This document shows positions 12,875 to 23,955 of a stretch of DNA of 64,000 nt, piece by piece (position 1 is the stretch's first letter; each line of letters begins with the position of its first letter). The stretch is from Cristatella mucedo (lineage: Eukaryota > Bryozoa > Phylactolaemata > Cristatellidae). The notes under the pieces were generated by a model. It was given only the letters and a program-made list of their open reading frames with translations. It did not search any database and was not told the origin of the DNA. Where the stretch lies: assembly GCA_009760855.2 (NCBI GenBank), contig WPIO01000009.1, positions 5,333,501 through 5,397,500 on the forward strand, read 5' to 3'. Both the position numbers and the translations under genes were made by a program.

Positions 12875-13637
12875 GACCTGGAGTTTTTGTCACTCACTTC
12901 CAAGTCCGTTCGTTCGCTAGCTGCGGCCCACCTATGCTGAGACACCGATCTATTTTCTGGCATGGTCTCATAGCACGATCCTCTCTCCTGATTCTGATCA
13001 TTTGATTGTGCCTTTGCTGAACCTCAACTTTTTCTGAGCGAGGCCTTAATTTTCAATGCTCCCAATTCCTGGTGCTCATTGCCGATAGACATCACGACAC
13101 ACTTGGACTTCAGGAAATTTAAAAAGAGAACTTGACGACCATTTATTTCTCACTGCCTTCATTCGAGCCCTAAGAAGTTCCTTTACTTTCTTCTAAGGGC
13201 TGAAATAGAGTAGAATATTGCTAATAAATTCACGTACTTATTTTCCAGCATTCAAAAATGCCCAGACAGATATTTAGGCCTTTTAGAGTGCTATGCAAGT
13301 GTTTCCTGGAACTCCATCCCGACCTGCATCAGAACATCCCCTGACCTGACCACATTTAAAAGAAACTTAAAAACATACCTATTTAGGACAGCATTTAGTG
13401 AGTCCTTGTGATTCGTCCTCGATGTGCTTATGCGTGCTGACACTGTTCATGCTGCCACTAACCACATTTGCATGCTGACCCAGTGCATGTAACCCCTAAC
13501 CATGTTGTTTTTCAAGCATGATTTTACTTACTATTCTATTGCGTATCACTTTGCAGCAAATGTAAAGCGCCTAGAAAGAGATTAAGTTCTCTGAGGGCGC
13601 TTTATCAAGTGCAATATTATTATTATTATTATTATTG
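12875..13637 (+). mobile_element. L2-like LINE, C-terminus plus 3' UTR
   Basis: The 5' half is strongly diverged ('ttttgtcactcacttccaag' matches FKVLSLTF; 'tatctgcatcagaacatccc' and 'tgacctgaccacatttaaaa' match the CVTTSPDLTTFKKKLK block). The 3' UTR is well preserved (tgctgccactaaccaca..., ccattcgatcgtg-like), followed by gcaaatgtaaagcgcc, ctctgagggcgct and (ATT)7. The tail runs into another copy immediately downstream. Confidence 0.88.
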
Positions 13638-13639
13638 TT

Positions 13640-14297
13640 GTTTCTGGCCTACCGGCATGCGCAATCAGGCCCTTACAGCTGGTGCAAAACTCTGCAGCTA
13701 GGCTTGTCTGTCGAGCGCGTTGCAGTTGCCAAAGCACATCACTTCTTGCCGACCTGCACTGGCTACCAGTCAGGCAATGGATGGAATTCAAGGTTTTATC
13801 ACTCACTTTCAGATCCCTTCATTCTTTGGCTCCAGTCTATCTATCAGATCTACTCACCAACCAGGCCAAGCACCTGAAGACCCACTGTCGGAATCTAACT
13901 GTCTATCTATACCTCATACAAATCTTAAATCCTTTGGAGACCGTGCATTTAGTTCATATGCTCCCGAAGACTGGAACTCACTCCCGACTTTCGTCACGAT
14001 ATCCTCTGACTTGATCTCATCAAAAAAGAACTCAAAAACATACCTATTTAGGACAGCATTTAGTGGGTCTCTGTGATTCGCCCTTTATATGCTCACGCCT
14101 GCTGACACTGTTGCAAGCTGCCACTAACCACACTTGCATACTGACCCTGTGTAGGACACCCCTAACCATGTTATTCATGTTGTTTATCAAGCATGATATC
14201 ACTCTCCATTCGATCGTGTTTCGTTTGCAGCAAATGTAAAGCGTCTAGAAAGAGATTGAGTTCTCTGACGGCACTTTATAAAAGAATATTATTATGG
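13640..14297 (+). mobile_element. L2-like LINE, tandem second copy
   Basis: Starts within the LAGLPACAI/LQLVQNSAARLV region immediately after the (ATT)n of the previous copy. It continues through HWLPV-, LSLTFRSLHSLAP-, SFGDRAFSSYAPEDWNSLPT- and KTYLFRTAFSGSL-encoding sequence in three shifted frames, then 3' UTR and 'gcaaatgtaaagcg', ending at attatt. The head-to-tail arrangement suggests insertion into the ATT tail of the first copy, or a local duplication. Confidence 0.92.
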
Positions 14298-14420
14298 ATA
14301 TATCTTGCATAGGCCTGCCAGTATGCCCTTCGAAACTGAAAACCGACTTTTAACTTGAAATTGATTATGAAATGGTTGGCGATAAGAAGGCTTATAAGTA
14401 AGTGATGTTCAATTATGCAG

Positions 14421-14566
14421 TGCATGTTTGGCCCAGTGGTAAAGGTGCTCTCCCCGACCAAGGTTTAGCTGAGGTTGTGGGCTAGAGCCCCATGGCATAT
14501 GTGATACGCACGAATAGATATTTAGTTCTCATAGGGCGCTATACAAATTAATTATGTTAATAATGA
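14421..14566 (+). mobile_element. tRNA-like SINE (family A) with LINE-like tail
   Basis: The head has a box A-like tggcccagtggt (14429-14440) and a box B-like gggctagagccc (14479-14490), followed by 'catggcatatgtga'. The 3' end 'tagttctcatagggcgctat' closely resembles the 3' end of the L2-like LINE ('gagttctctgagggcgctat'). Two further copies lie at 35692-35832 (-) and 52338-52470 (+). Confidence 0.7.
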
Positions 14567-15377
14567 TATGTTATTTATTATTTCCATCCTGATCATTTTA
14601 AAGCCCAGTTTCCTATGTGAGAATCACTGATCACTGATCACATCACTGATTAGAGAATTTTTGTACTGAAGTGCTTCCAATTGATTAATTTACTTATAGC
14701 GTGAAAGAATTTTACCATGAAGATAAATAAGGAGAAAAGTTCTGGCAGAATTCTTAAATGGGTCAAATTAATCGCTTCAGGGTATTTCTCGAATTAATTT
14801 TGGGGTTTTGTGCAGGATTATCATGACAACTTTTTGAGCTTTCATTTTTAAGGTCCGACTTCATCAGGTATTCTTAGCAGCGAATGGTTCTCGGTGACAA
14901 ATACAGCCGTATATTTTGAAAGGCCACGTGATGGCAAGGGCTGAACCTTTTTTTATACCGAAAACTAAAATAAAACTTTGGATTTCAGTGAAATCGTACG
15001 CTCAGTTTCGCGTAACGTAACTTAATAGCGTGCAGATTATTCCGGCCCCGGCACTAGGGTCATACTCAAAGTAGCGGTATTCTGATAGAAAAGTCCTTAG
15101 CCAAGTGCTCCCCACGAACTTTTGACCTCTATCCCTAGCATATTTAAATCTCCTGCAACAAAGTATTGCACCGAAAACTAAACTAATTAGGAGACCACGA
15201 TTACTGTGAGACTCAATGGGATATTCGCGTTAAAGTTTAAGCGATGATCGAAAACGGCCATTTTCTATTTTGCGACCTAAATTTGCGTGTCCGATCATTC
15301 AATGGAGAACCTGAAATTTCTCGAAAGCTAGTATCCATTCAGTGTGGCGAACGACCAGCTCTTTTAGATTGGTTTCG
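14567..15377. other. No recognisable gene; AT-rich
   Basis: A short cluster of overlapping 'atcactgatc' words lies at 14621-14655. No coding signature or known repeat was seen. Confidence 0.45.
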
Positions 15378-15545
15378 CACCTGCATAACTTGAAATCCGT
15401 TGGAGACCTTGCCTTCAGCAATTGTGCTTTCAAAGCCCGGAACTAACTACCGATGGACATCACGTTCTTTCCTGACTTGACAGCATTCTAAAGGAAGCTA
15501 TACACCTCCCTGTTCCTCACAGCCTTTCACCAGTCTGAGTAAAAA
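15378..15545 (+). mobile_element. Diverged L2-like C-terminal fragment
   Basis: The words 'cttgaaatccgttggagacc', 'ttcagcaattgtgctttcaa', 'cctgacttgacagcattcta' and 'cagcctttcaccagtctgag' correspond in order to the LKSFGDRAFSxxAPKAWN, PDLTTFK and TAFSGSL blocks. Frames are broken and no 3' UTR follows. An old copy. Confidence 0.75.
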
Positions 15546-16258
15546 TTTCTTAGTGTCATTGCCTAATACAAAACTGCCCATGTCATTACTAGGAGAAAGA
15601 GCGATGGGCTTTGTTTGCTTCGCACCAGCGAGCTTGTCTGTTTTAGTGCTTTGAGTGTTTACCGATGTGCAACCAGTACACGTGACTTACCAGGGGTCTC
15701 ATTGATCAGTGGCCACGATTGTCTCCTTTCGTGCTTTTTATGCTTGTCCCTGCATAATGCATAGGTGTTCTACATACTTGCCTAAGCTTACCTTGCCCAG
15801 TATCTAGCTTGTCAGTAACTCACGATAATTGGCAATACCTACATTCGTCAACCTTTATAATTTTGAACGGGAGTAAGACAGTCAGTAAACACAAGTCACT
15901 AACATAACTTCTACGTTGGGCTTTTCGTGATTTTTATAGACGGTACAGCTATTATGAGTTTCTCGTCATACACTTTGATGGCATAATTTACTAACGTAAA
16001 TATTTATTAAAAACATACATACCTAGTGAATAAAACTGAGCATTGAACTATGCTTTGCAATAATGAAATAGTGGCGAGCATTTTATTGATCATCGCTATT
16101 TAATTATTTATGTGGAATCGATAGAAACGAAGAGCCTTACCGGGACAGTCAGTTTTAGCAATCGTCTGACAGTCGGCGTGTCGTTGTAGCTGTGCCAATG
16201 CACGGTTAGAGGCCTATGTGTACTGTCTTAGATTTTCTACGTAAACTAAAATGCAAGT
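15546..16258. other. No recognisable feature
   Basis: AT-rich sequence without motifs I can name. Confidence 0.45.
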
Positions 16259-16261
16259 TCC

Positions 16262-16490
16262 TGCAATTAGGAGCACACATTTTTATTTCGGTTTGATACA
16301 TTTTGCTGTATATGTCATCAAACGTCCCTGAGCTTTATTTTCCGCAATGTGGACATGTACATCAAATGTGTGCAGTCGAAATCAGAAATTTTTCTACAGT
16401 CAATTAAAGGGAGCAGAGCTGAACTCGCATTTCAAATTTCACTCCGATACACGAAGCATTGGCCGAGTTATAGATTTTACAAGGCACAAA
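16262..16490 (+). repeat. Unnamed interspersed repeat C, copy 1
   Basis: About 230 bp. It shares ordered blocks with the reverse complement of 37448-37705: 'tttgctgtatatgtcatcaa', 'ggacatgtaca', 'cgaaatca', 'gcagagctgaactcg', 'ccgagttata' and 'ttttaca'. The match in order over more than 200 bp shows a dispersed repeat. I see no coding capacity, tRNA boxes or terminal structure, so its class is unknown. Confidence 0.75.
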
Positions 16491-16514
16491 CCTGCACTCT
16501 AATGTATTCATTAA

Positions 16515-18037
16515 TAAATGTGTGTAGCGCCCTCATAGAGCTGCAACTCTTTCTAAGCACTTTACAGATGCTGTATAGAAAGCATTACCAAATTATTGGT
16601 TATAACATCCTCAAATAGAAGGCATAGTGTAAGCAGGTATACGCACACGAAGAACAAACCACGAAGAACCACCAAATGCTGTAAAAAATACATGTGCATT
16701 TTAAGCTTATTTTCAAATGCCGTCATGTCAGGGTCCGTTGTGATGTTGTCAGTAGTGTGTTTTTCAGGCGTTGCGAGATATGAACTAAAGGCGTGGTCAC
16801 CAACGGCTTTCAGGTTCGTGCGAGGTATTGCTAAACGATTCGAGTCAAAATAGCGGCTTGTACGATCTTTTTGCCTGGTGGGGAGTGGTTCGTATAGGTA
16901 GGCTGGAGCCAGAGAATGAAGGAACCTAAAGGTAAGTGACAGAGCCTTGAAGTCGATACGCTGCTTGACTGCACTGCAATAGTGCAGGTCCTATCTCAGT
17001 GGAAGAGGTGCAGGTGGGCCAGAAGTGGTGTGATGTGGCAGCTGTGACGCTCACGACAGATGAGCCTAGCTGCAGAGTTTTGCAGCAGCTGTAAGCGCCT
17101 GATTGCACAGGTCGGTGGACCAGAAAGCAGTGAGTTACAAAAGTCCAGACGGGATGCCACAAATGCATTGACCAATTTAGATGTGGTATCCCTGTCTAAA
17201 CAAGTCCGAACTTTAGCAATGTCATGTAGCTGAAAGTAGGCAGACTTAACTGTGAATCTGATGTGGTCGCCTAATTAAAAGTCACTTTGGAACAGGACAC
17301 CTAGATTTCGTGCAGATTCGACGGAAAATATGCTGGTGGGGCCGATTTTGAGTGTTAGGTTTTCCAATTTCTGAATCCTACTTGGTTTGCCCAGAACTAG
17401 TAAGTTGGCTTTGTCGTCATTCCATTTAAGAAAGTTGGCTGCCATCCAGATACGGATGTCATCAATACATACAGCAAAGGTGTCTAGAGAATTTGACTTG
17501 ATCGAGGTCTGACAGGAATCAACGCAAAGGTAAAACTGAGTGTCATTTACATAGAAGTGAAAGCTTAGATTGAGCTCAGCGATCACATCGGCAAGAGGGA
17601 CAGTATAAACTGTGAAAAGAAGCGGGCCGAGCGCAGAGCTTCCCTGAGGTATCCCGTGCGTAAGCGGTTCCTTGGATGATCTCTGTCCGTTCACAACAAT
17701 ACTCTAGAGTATCCCGCTGAGATAGGACTTGAACCATCGTAGTGCAGCGCCAGTGATGCCCAGGCGAGATTTGAGACGAGCAAGACGGACTTTGTCATCA
17801 ACAGTATCGAATGCTACCGGAAGATTAAGCCAAAGGACTTTTTCATCAACAGTATTAATTGCTGCCAAAAAAATTAATCCAAACAAGTAGAGACACTCCA
17901 AGTCTGAATTCCTAAGTAAGTCATTACAAATCCGAAGCAATGCCGACTCGGTGGAGTGGTTAGCTCTAAAACCAGGCCGGAACGTATCAGCAAGGTTTGA
18001 AGTTTCGGTATATGAGTAGAGCTGGTCTGCCACAACT
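16515..18037 (-). mobile_element. L2-like LINE with duplicated RT motif A
   Basis: The minus strand reads FRPGFRANHSTESALLRICNDLL (18030-17900), motif A twice, LKSRLGITGAALRWFKSYLSG, NGQRSSKEPLTHGIPQGSS (about 17640-17690), YVNDTQFYL in place of YADDTQLYL (about 17530-17560), ESARNLGVLFQSDF (to 17275), and a frame-broken C-terminus and 3' UTR to about 16515. Motif A is present as LAAINTVDEKV and PVAFDTVDDKV from a ~47-bp direct duplication (about 17790-17885). In the catalytic YxDD, the first Asp is replaced by Asn. Dead copy. Confidence 0.92.
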
Positions 18038-18049
18038 GAACTCTTACAT

Positions 18050-18240
18050 TGAGACCCCGAAGTGACGCAGCTGATCCTAATGGTGTAAGCGATAACTAAC
18101 AGCTGGACATCGTCTGCTTCTTCTTCGAAGTGATAGCCTCAGCCGCAGGCCTCAATTGTCGTCTGTGAGGCGCGGCTCATGCGGAGCGAAGGAGGGTGAC
18201 AGCAGGCGAGTGACAGCAGCCACTCCTCGAACTACACTCC
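18050..18240 (+). repeat. Unnamed repeat D, copy 1
   Basis: Aligns with 20350-20525 in the same orientation through ordered blocks: 'cagctgatcctaatggt' / 'cagctgaacctaacggt', 'cttcgaagtgatagcc' / 'ctttgaagtgatagcc', 'ggcctcaattgtcgtctgtg' / 'ggcctccattgtccgccgtg', and 'gtgacagcag' / 'gtcatagcag'. About three quarters of bases agree by eye. Class unknown. It starts right at the truncated 5' edge of the L2-like copy. Confidence 0.7.
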
Positions 18241-18612
18241 AGGGAACGAAGCTGAATAAAAGACACAAGAATGCACATCAGAAAGCTTCACGTATGCACG
18301 TCTATCTACCAACGTTCGACAAGTTGAGATATAAGTCGCACATGATGCAGATATTGGTAATTTCTTTTGTAGAAATGCTGCTCCTGGTTTACACCCGGGA
18401 TAGACGCGGTTGCATAATTACTTTTTATTTTATGCGGAAGGAGTCAGAACTTGTGACCTCAGTTCTAACACATTTTTCTTTAGAAAGGTACCCTAAACAA
18501 ATAATCCATTTTCGGGCAAATTCTACAAGTATTTTCTTGACATTCTTCATTTAAGTAGCTGAACTGACAACGTGATTTGTAAAGCACTTTACATCCTATT
18601 AGCAATCAAACT
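18241..18612. other. No recognisable feature
   Basis: An open frame at 18156-18554 (+) has no known motif and overlaps repeat D. Probably non-coding. Confidence 0.45.
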
Positions 18613-18614
18613 AT

Positions 18615-19212
18615 GACATTTGTATGGCACCCTAAGAGTTTAAAACCGCTTTCTAGGCAATTTGATTATGCTGTAAAGCAGAGCTTTTAATTTCTTAGTG
18701 ATAACAGGCATAATGTTGGCTCGCATAAGCCCACAAAAAGACTACTCACGCGAACCAAGCAAATACTGCGAGGGACAGGTGCGTTTTTCCTTTTTTTACG
18801 TAAAATTTTTAAATAACGCCAAGTCAGTGGACGTCGTGATGTTAATCGGGAGTGAGTTCCAGGCTTTAGGAAAATACATACAGAAGGCTTAGTCTCCAAA
18901 GGATTTGAGTTTAATTCAAGGCATAGCTATATGATTAAAGTCAGAAGACCCAGTGGTACGATGCCTAACCTGGATAGAAATAGTTTTGATAGGTTGGCTG
19001 AAGCAAGAGAACATCAGGAAATTAAATTTACTGACAAAACATTGAAAAAACTTATACGCGGCTTGACTTGAAGCAGGTGTAGGTGTTCGAGAAGTGGTGA
19101 AATGTGACAACTGTGACGCTCAAAAACCGACTAGCCTAGCTGCAGAGTTTTCCGCCGACTGCAAGTGCTGGATAGCTTAGGTCAGAAGACCTGCAAATAG
19201 CAAGTAACAGAA
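18615..19212 (-). mobile_element. Old L2-like LINE 3' fragment
   Basis: On the minus strand the C-terminal and 3' UTR blocks are all recognisable but heavily mutated: 'gcagagttttccgccgactg' (LQLVQNSA region), 'cctttggagactaagcc', 'ggctttaggaaaatacat' and 'gtggacgtcgtgatg' in plus orientation. The 3' end at 18615-18665 reads caccctaag...ctttctaggcaatttg. The most diverged long copy in the window. Confidence 0.82.
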
Positions 19213-19842
19213 TTCATTCAAACCCAAGATTTTTCTGAATCGCACGAAAATACCAAGTTTGCGACGTGCTGCCGGCTACCTTACGATGGCAGTCGAAGAA
19301 GTAAGAATAAATTTTGCAGTGAAGAAATTTTTTAAGTGTCACTGTCGTTGGCGAGGGAAAAGGTATCGATGGACAAGAATTGTCCAGGTGAATTCTACGG
19401 TACATAATTTCAAAGAAAAAAATACTTTAATGACAGCTTCTAAACGAAAGATTAGTAACTGCTCATTAATCGCCCTATGACGACGTGCTTAGTAAACGAG
19501 GCTGACATGGCTATAGCATTCTAGCTGGATACGAACACACAAAGTCGTACCGGGTCTTCTGGATAGCAATCTGAGTTTTGATTTTGATCTGCTGCTCGAT
19601 TAATCATTCTCAGCTCTTTTATATGGAAGACAGTGGCTGACTTTGTATGATATGTCCATGCTCACCAGCTGCAGTGATCTAGCTAGAGAGATCTCGGAGA
19701 TCATTGCAGAACCTTAGCCGGCCAGCAGATATCCGAAGAATCTTTCGGTCTTGCCTTCGATGTGAGAGGGAGACTATTATTATAAGTGGCAGAAATATCA
19801 GCACGTTGAACAGCTGTCAATTTTCAGGCGCACATCAGCAAG
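19213..19842. other. No recognisable feature
   Basis: Short frames only. The sequence leads into the 14-bp minisatellite. Confidence 0.45.
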
Positions 19843-20208
19843 GGATTTAGAGCGGCGGATTTAGAGTGGCGGATTTAGAGCGGCGGATTTAGAGCGGCGG
19901 ATTTAGAGCGGCGGATTTAGAGCGGCGGATTTAGGGCGGCGGATTTAGAGCGGCGGATTTAGAGCGGCGGATTTAGAGCGGCGGATTTAGAGCGGCGGAT
20001 TTAGAGCGGCGGATTTAGAGCGGCGGATTTAGAGCGGCGGATTTAGAGCGGCGGATTTAGAGCGGCGGATTTAGAGCGGCGGATTTAGAGCGGCGGATTT
20101 TTAGAGCGGCGGATTTAGAGCGGCGGATTTAGAGCGGCGGATTTAGAGCGGCGGATTTAGAGCGGCGGATTTAGAGCGGCGGATTTAGAGCGGCGGATTT
20201 AGAGCGCC
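19843..20208 (+). repeat. 14-bp minisatellite, ~26 copies
   Basis: The unit is ggatttagagcggc. It is almost perfect throughout, with single variants at about 19886 (agtggc), 19931 (agggcggc) and a +2 bp unit at about 20098-20102. The plus strand carries a TAG in each unit and 14 is not a multiple of 3, so it cannot be a long plus-strand ORF. The high homogeneity suggests recent expansion. Confidence 0.97.
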
Positions 20209-20349
20209 GGGTGGTTGTTTTCACTGCAGCACCGCAGAGAAAAGTGGCTAGGTAGCTAATACATTATTCCAGCGTTGCGTGTTGAATTCCTCTCAGGAAG
20301 TGTTAAGCTGTGTCGTCATTCGTGACTCGGTGCTAACAAGACGACAGTG

Positions 20350-20525
20350 GCATCCTTCGTGGCAGCTGAACCTAACGGTTTAAATAGCAACTAGCGGCTG
20401 GAAGTCGCCTGCTTCTTTGAAGTGATAGCCGAAGCCACTGGCCTCCATTGTCCGCCGTGAGGAACGGCCCATGCAGGAGGCAGCGAGAAGGCGAGTCATA
20501 GCAGGCACTCGTTGAATTTCGACTG
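20350..20525 (+). repeat. Unnamed repeat D, copy 2
   Basis: Second copy of the repeat at 18050-18240, in the same orientation, 2.3 kb downstream and separated from the minisatellite by about 140 bp. No coding potential or terminal repeats recognised. Confidence 0.7.
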
Positions 20526-21805
20526 CAAAACAGATTGTCGAGGTGGCCTGATTGGAAATTCGCGGCTCTAGGTGACACATTTGGTGGATAGGATTGCGTC
20601 ATGCGTGTACGACTAGAAAACATGCTCGATCCTGATCCAACAAATTAGAACGTGTTGCCAATTTCCTCTCACTAATGAAATGACACCAAAGTAGAATGCT
20701 GCAGGCTGGTCTATAGAGGCTATTTCAGTAATGTTAAAGCATGACTACAACCCAGGATGACGGTGCCTACATTGAGTAGAGCGGTTGTATTAAATGGCGC
20801 TGCTTAGTCTTAGTCCAGAGTGCACATCTACCGATAAATATGTAAGTTATGCGCAGCCTAAAGGTTTTGCCGTTAGTGTAATACCAACGAATGATTCGTG
20901 TATTTGGCACATCCACTGCTGCTATTTTACTCTTAGAAATCTTTTCGCTGATGGCATAATTATTTCTTATTAGCCCGTGTAACCTAGGTAAAATATCTGA
21001 AATCATTAGGTAAATTTATCCACGTATTTTAGAAAAATCACTTCGTTTGCTTGAGTAATCTTATTATATCCTTGTGCACTCACTGATTTTAGCTGAATCG
21101 CCAAAAAAAATTTAAAGATCGCCAATAATTGTAAAACTGTAAATTGTGTAGATTCTTTTAATATGCGCCATATATATAGTACGCTATTTGCCATGCCTCG
21201 CAAGATGAAAGCTAACTTGTGAAGCTGACCTATTAATAAAGATCTTGCCGTGATTATGGGCTACTGATCAGAGAAGATGATGAGTGGCTACTTGAGAAAA
21301 CCAAGGTAACGCTCTCGTGGGGCAGCCATTTTATAGCACGTACATGCCGAAATTCTACACATAAAATTGCTAGCACTTAATTTGCTACCTTTTAATGTGG
21401 AGCCCCCCAATACATGAATGAGGATGCGTCTAGTCGATCCGTAGGAATATTGAGACTCCTCGCCACCACCGTCATGGTGAGCTTAGTGCCATTGATTGCT
21501 GATCCTGAGGTTCTGGTGTTCTTAACTTTATTTCAAGGTTTATTTTACTCTTTTAATAACATGATTCATTTTTTAGAACAAACTGAGCTCACGAAGACTC
21601 GGCTAGAAAGTTTTGATGAGGCCAGGATGTTGAGAACCCAGTTACATGCTAGTCGAAGTGTCGTGACTTAATACTGTAAACTGCTGATGTTATATGAGCT
21701 AAGAAATACTTGAATAACTTAGCACTGATAAAATCAATTTGCCTAAGAAATCACAAGCGCACAAAGGCACGCACGCACGTACAAACAAGCACACCCACAT
21801 TTGCA
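20526..21805. other. No recognisable gene or repeat
   Basis: The open frame 21414-21671 (+, 85 codons) has some hydrophobic stretch (VMVSLVPLIADPEVLVFLTL) but no family I know. I do not call it a gene. Confidence 0.45.
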
Positions 21806-21821
21806 TATAATTATATATATA

Positions 21822-21892
<71 letters not shown>
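21806..21892 (+). repeat. (TA)n(TG)n microsatellite
   Basis: A short TA run (21807-21820) is followed by about 33 GT dinucleotides to 21890. Alternating purine-pyrimidine DNA of this kind can adopt Z-form. It opens Cys-Val or Thr-His frames that are repeat artefacts. Confidence 0.97.
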
Positions 21893-22689
21893 ACAACACG
21901 TACAATTGTAAATGTCTTCTATTTGCTTGTCCTTCACAATTTAAAAGCTAATAACTAAGATTACGGACGACTGACCCCCTCAAAACAGTACGATGGCCAA
22001 ATTTTTATTTTGCCCTTTTGTCTTGGGTAGCCAGCGATATTCTCCAATTGGTCAGCACTTACCAGACCTGAACGTGTCTAATATTTCGGCGATGCTTTCT
22101 TGTTGCCCGTAGGACTTAATAGATTGGAGATGTACCTTTTTCAAGAAAATAACAGATGATAGCTACGGCCAAAAGTCTGGAATTAAATACAAAACCAAAC
22201 ATAGTTGTATCAAATTTAATCCCACTAGTGAATCACTTTAATAAATCTCAACTGGATCTTCATAAAACGGTAGTATCAACCGTGTCCATCTATGTTAGTG
22301 ATCACTTTGGCGTGTGATATTGATCGGTTTTATCCAAATTAATGAATAAAAACGATTAAGAATTTCAAATAATATATTTACTATAAATGCACGAGCCATG
22401 AGCCAACCAGTTTAGTTCATAATTCACCGTAAGGCCTTCGGTTTTTTGAAACTTCTTCGCCGCAGAATTTTTTATTTAAATGGTTATTTAGCGCATCTCA
22501 TATAGCGCCGGTTTTCTATCGTGTCTTCATGAAACTAGCTAGAAATTTGGCTGCAATTTAAGGAAGTGAATGAGAAGAGCCGTTTATTAGGCCGCCGTCT
22601 TTTGAATCTGCCCGCATCAAGCAGGCCTCATCACGCTGCAGCCATTCCACTGACGTTCTCCTGTTTAGACAGACGACTTTAGGCGTTTT
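21893..22689. other. No recognisable feature, AT-rich
   Basis: AT-rich sequence up to the sharp switch into CpG-rich DNA at about 22690. Confidence 0.5.
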
Positions 22690-23800
22690 GTCCTATCGCA
22701 GTCACTTGCGGGATACGGGACGCCTGCAAATGAGCTCATCGTCCTTAGCGCGCGAACTTGCAGCAGCTCTTCTTTGTCCCCTCGAGCGCTCGCGACGCAG
22801 GACTAGCATTGTTGGCGACGTGTGCAGTTCTCGCTCAACGACAGCGGGACCATCACAACCTGTGCTTTCTTCGGCGCGCGTCATTCTCCGTCGGTCCCCG
22901 ACGCTCGAGGCGCTACGCCCAGCGGCGGTGGCGGCGACGTTTCGCGTATGCTAATGCATCGCTACTCGACGGACCGCACGCAGCGCGGACAGCGAGCCTC
23001 TTGTCGCCGCTAGATTCGACGGACGTGTCAGCCCATTCTTCGAGCGAGTGCGCGAGACTTTCGACGCACACCCTCCCTCGGGCGTCGACCCGACGCCCAA
23101 TGGGAGGCGGTTGCGGCGACGACGACCACGAGACTTCGTCACTCGGGGTTTGCGCGCGCGCGCGCGCTCGTTCGGAGGCTGCGGCCTCCGCGGCGGTGGT
23201 GGCGGCCGTGGCTGGCGGCGCTCCAGGTGCGGAGCACTGCGTGACTCGGCCGGACGCAACTCTCTCTCTCGGGGGCTCGCTCGCTCGCGCTCCCGCCAGA
23301 GCACGTGCATCCGCGCGCCCGAGCACTAGATGCGAGGCCGCAGGGTGCTGCTTCGCGCCGAACGGCGTCGGTTCAAGCAGAGCCGCCGCCGCCGCAGGGC
23401 GGGCCGCACGAACCGGCAGCAGCGGTCGCCGCAGCCTCAAGTGCAGCTGCCGCCTCTTTCCGACCGGCGAGGCGGCGCCCTCGCGCGCGAGAACGATAGC
23501 GAAAGCGAAATGGCTGCGAAGTCTGGTGCAACATTCGGGAATCTGGCCGACGGGCATGTTGACCGTCCCACAAAGAACTTGGGGCCGGCCTCCTCCACGG
23601 GAAGTGCCACTTGGCCCAGTTATTGCGAGTTCGCCGCTCGGCCCCTCGAGGCGATTGTTGGAGCGGACCCGTGGCGATGGCGGTCGCGCGGTGGCTTGCA
23701 CCGCCGCGCCGCCGCCGGCCAAAGCGAAGCCCGCGCGCCGACGCCATTGGTTTCCGTCACCGCGTATTCGCGAGCGGTGAGACCCTGAGCTGATACGCAA
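22690..23800. promoter_or_regulatory. CpG-rich island
   Basis: The composition switches abruptly to very GC- and CpG-rich (for example 'gcgcgcgcgcgcgcgctcg' at 23151-23170) for about 1.1 kb. Open frames up to several hundred codons occur on both strands, as expected from the scarcity of AT-rich stop codons, so none is called solely on length. Such islands often mark promoters in animals. No clear TATA box or splice structure fixes a gene orientation. Confidence 0.6.
23510..23788 (+). CDS. Possible short ORF/first exon in CpG island
   Basis: ATG at 23510 has a favourable context (G at -3, G at +4: gcgaaATGG) and opens 92 codons starting MAAKSGATFGNLADGHVDRP. The N-terminal half is less biased than the Arg/Ala-rich frames around it. 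No domain is recognised, and an overlapping opposite-strand frame is longer. If real it could be a first exon. Weak candidate. Confidence 0.2.
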   Translation: MAAKSGATFGNLADGHVDRPTKNLGPASSTGSATWPSYCEFAARPLEAIVGADPWRWRSRGGLHRRAAAGQSEARAPTPLVSVTAYSRAVRP

Positions 23801-23856
23801 ACGCTCTGAAATAGAAGAAACTATGGGAAAAGGGGGAGGGGAAAAAGAAAGAGGGA

Positions 23857-23955
<99 letters not shown>

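Noticed and set aside
19843-20208. CRISPR-like array
   Set aside because: Continuous 14-bp tandem units without spacers, in animal-like DNA.
21414-21671. A small membrane protein
   Set aside because: One hydrophobic stretch only, no family, no conserved context, and flanked by anonymous AT-rich DNA.
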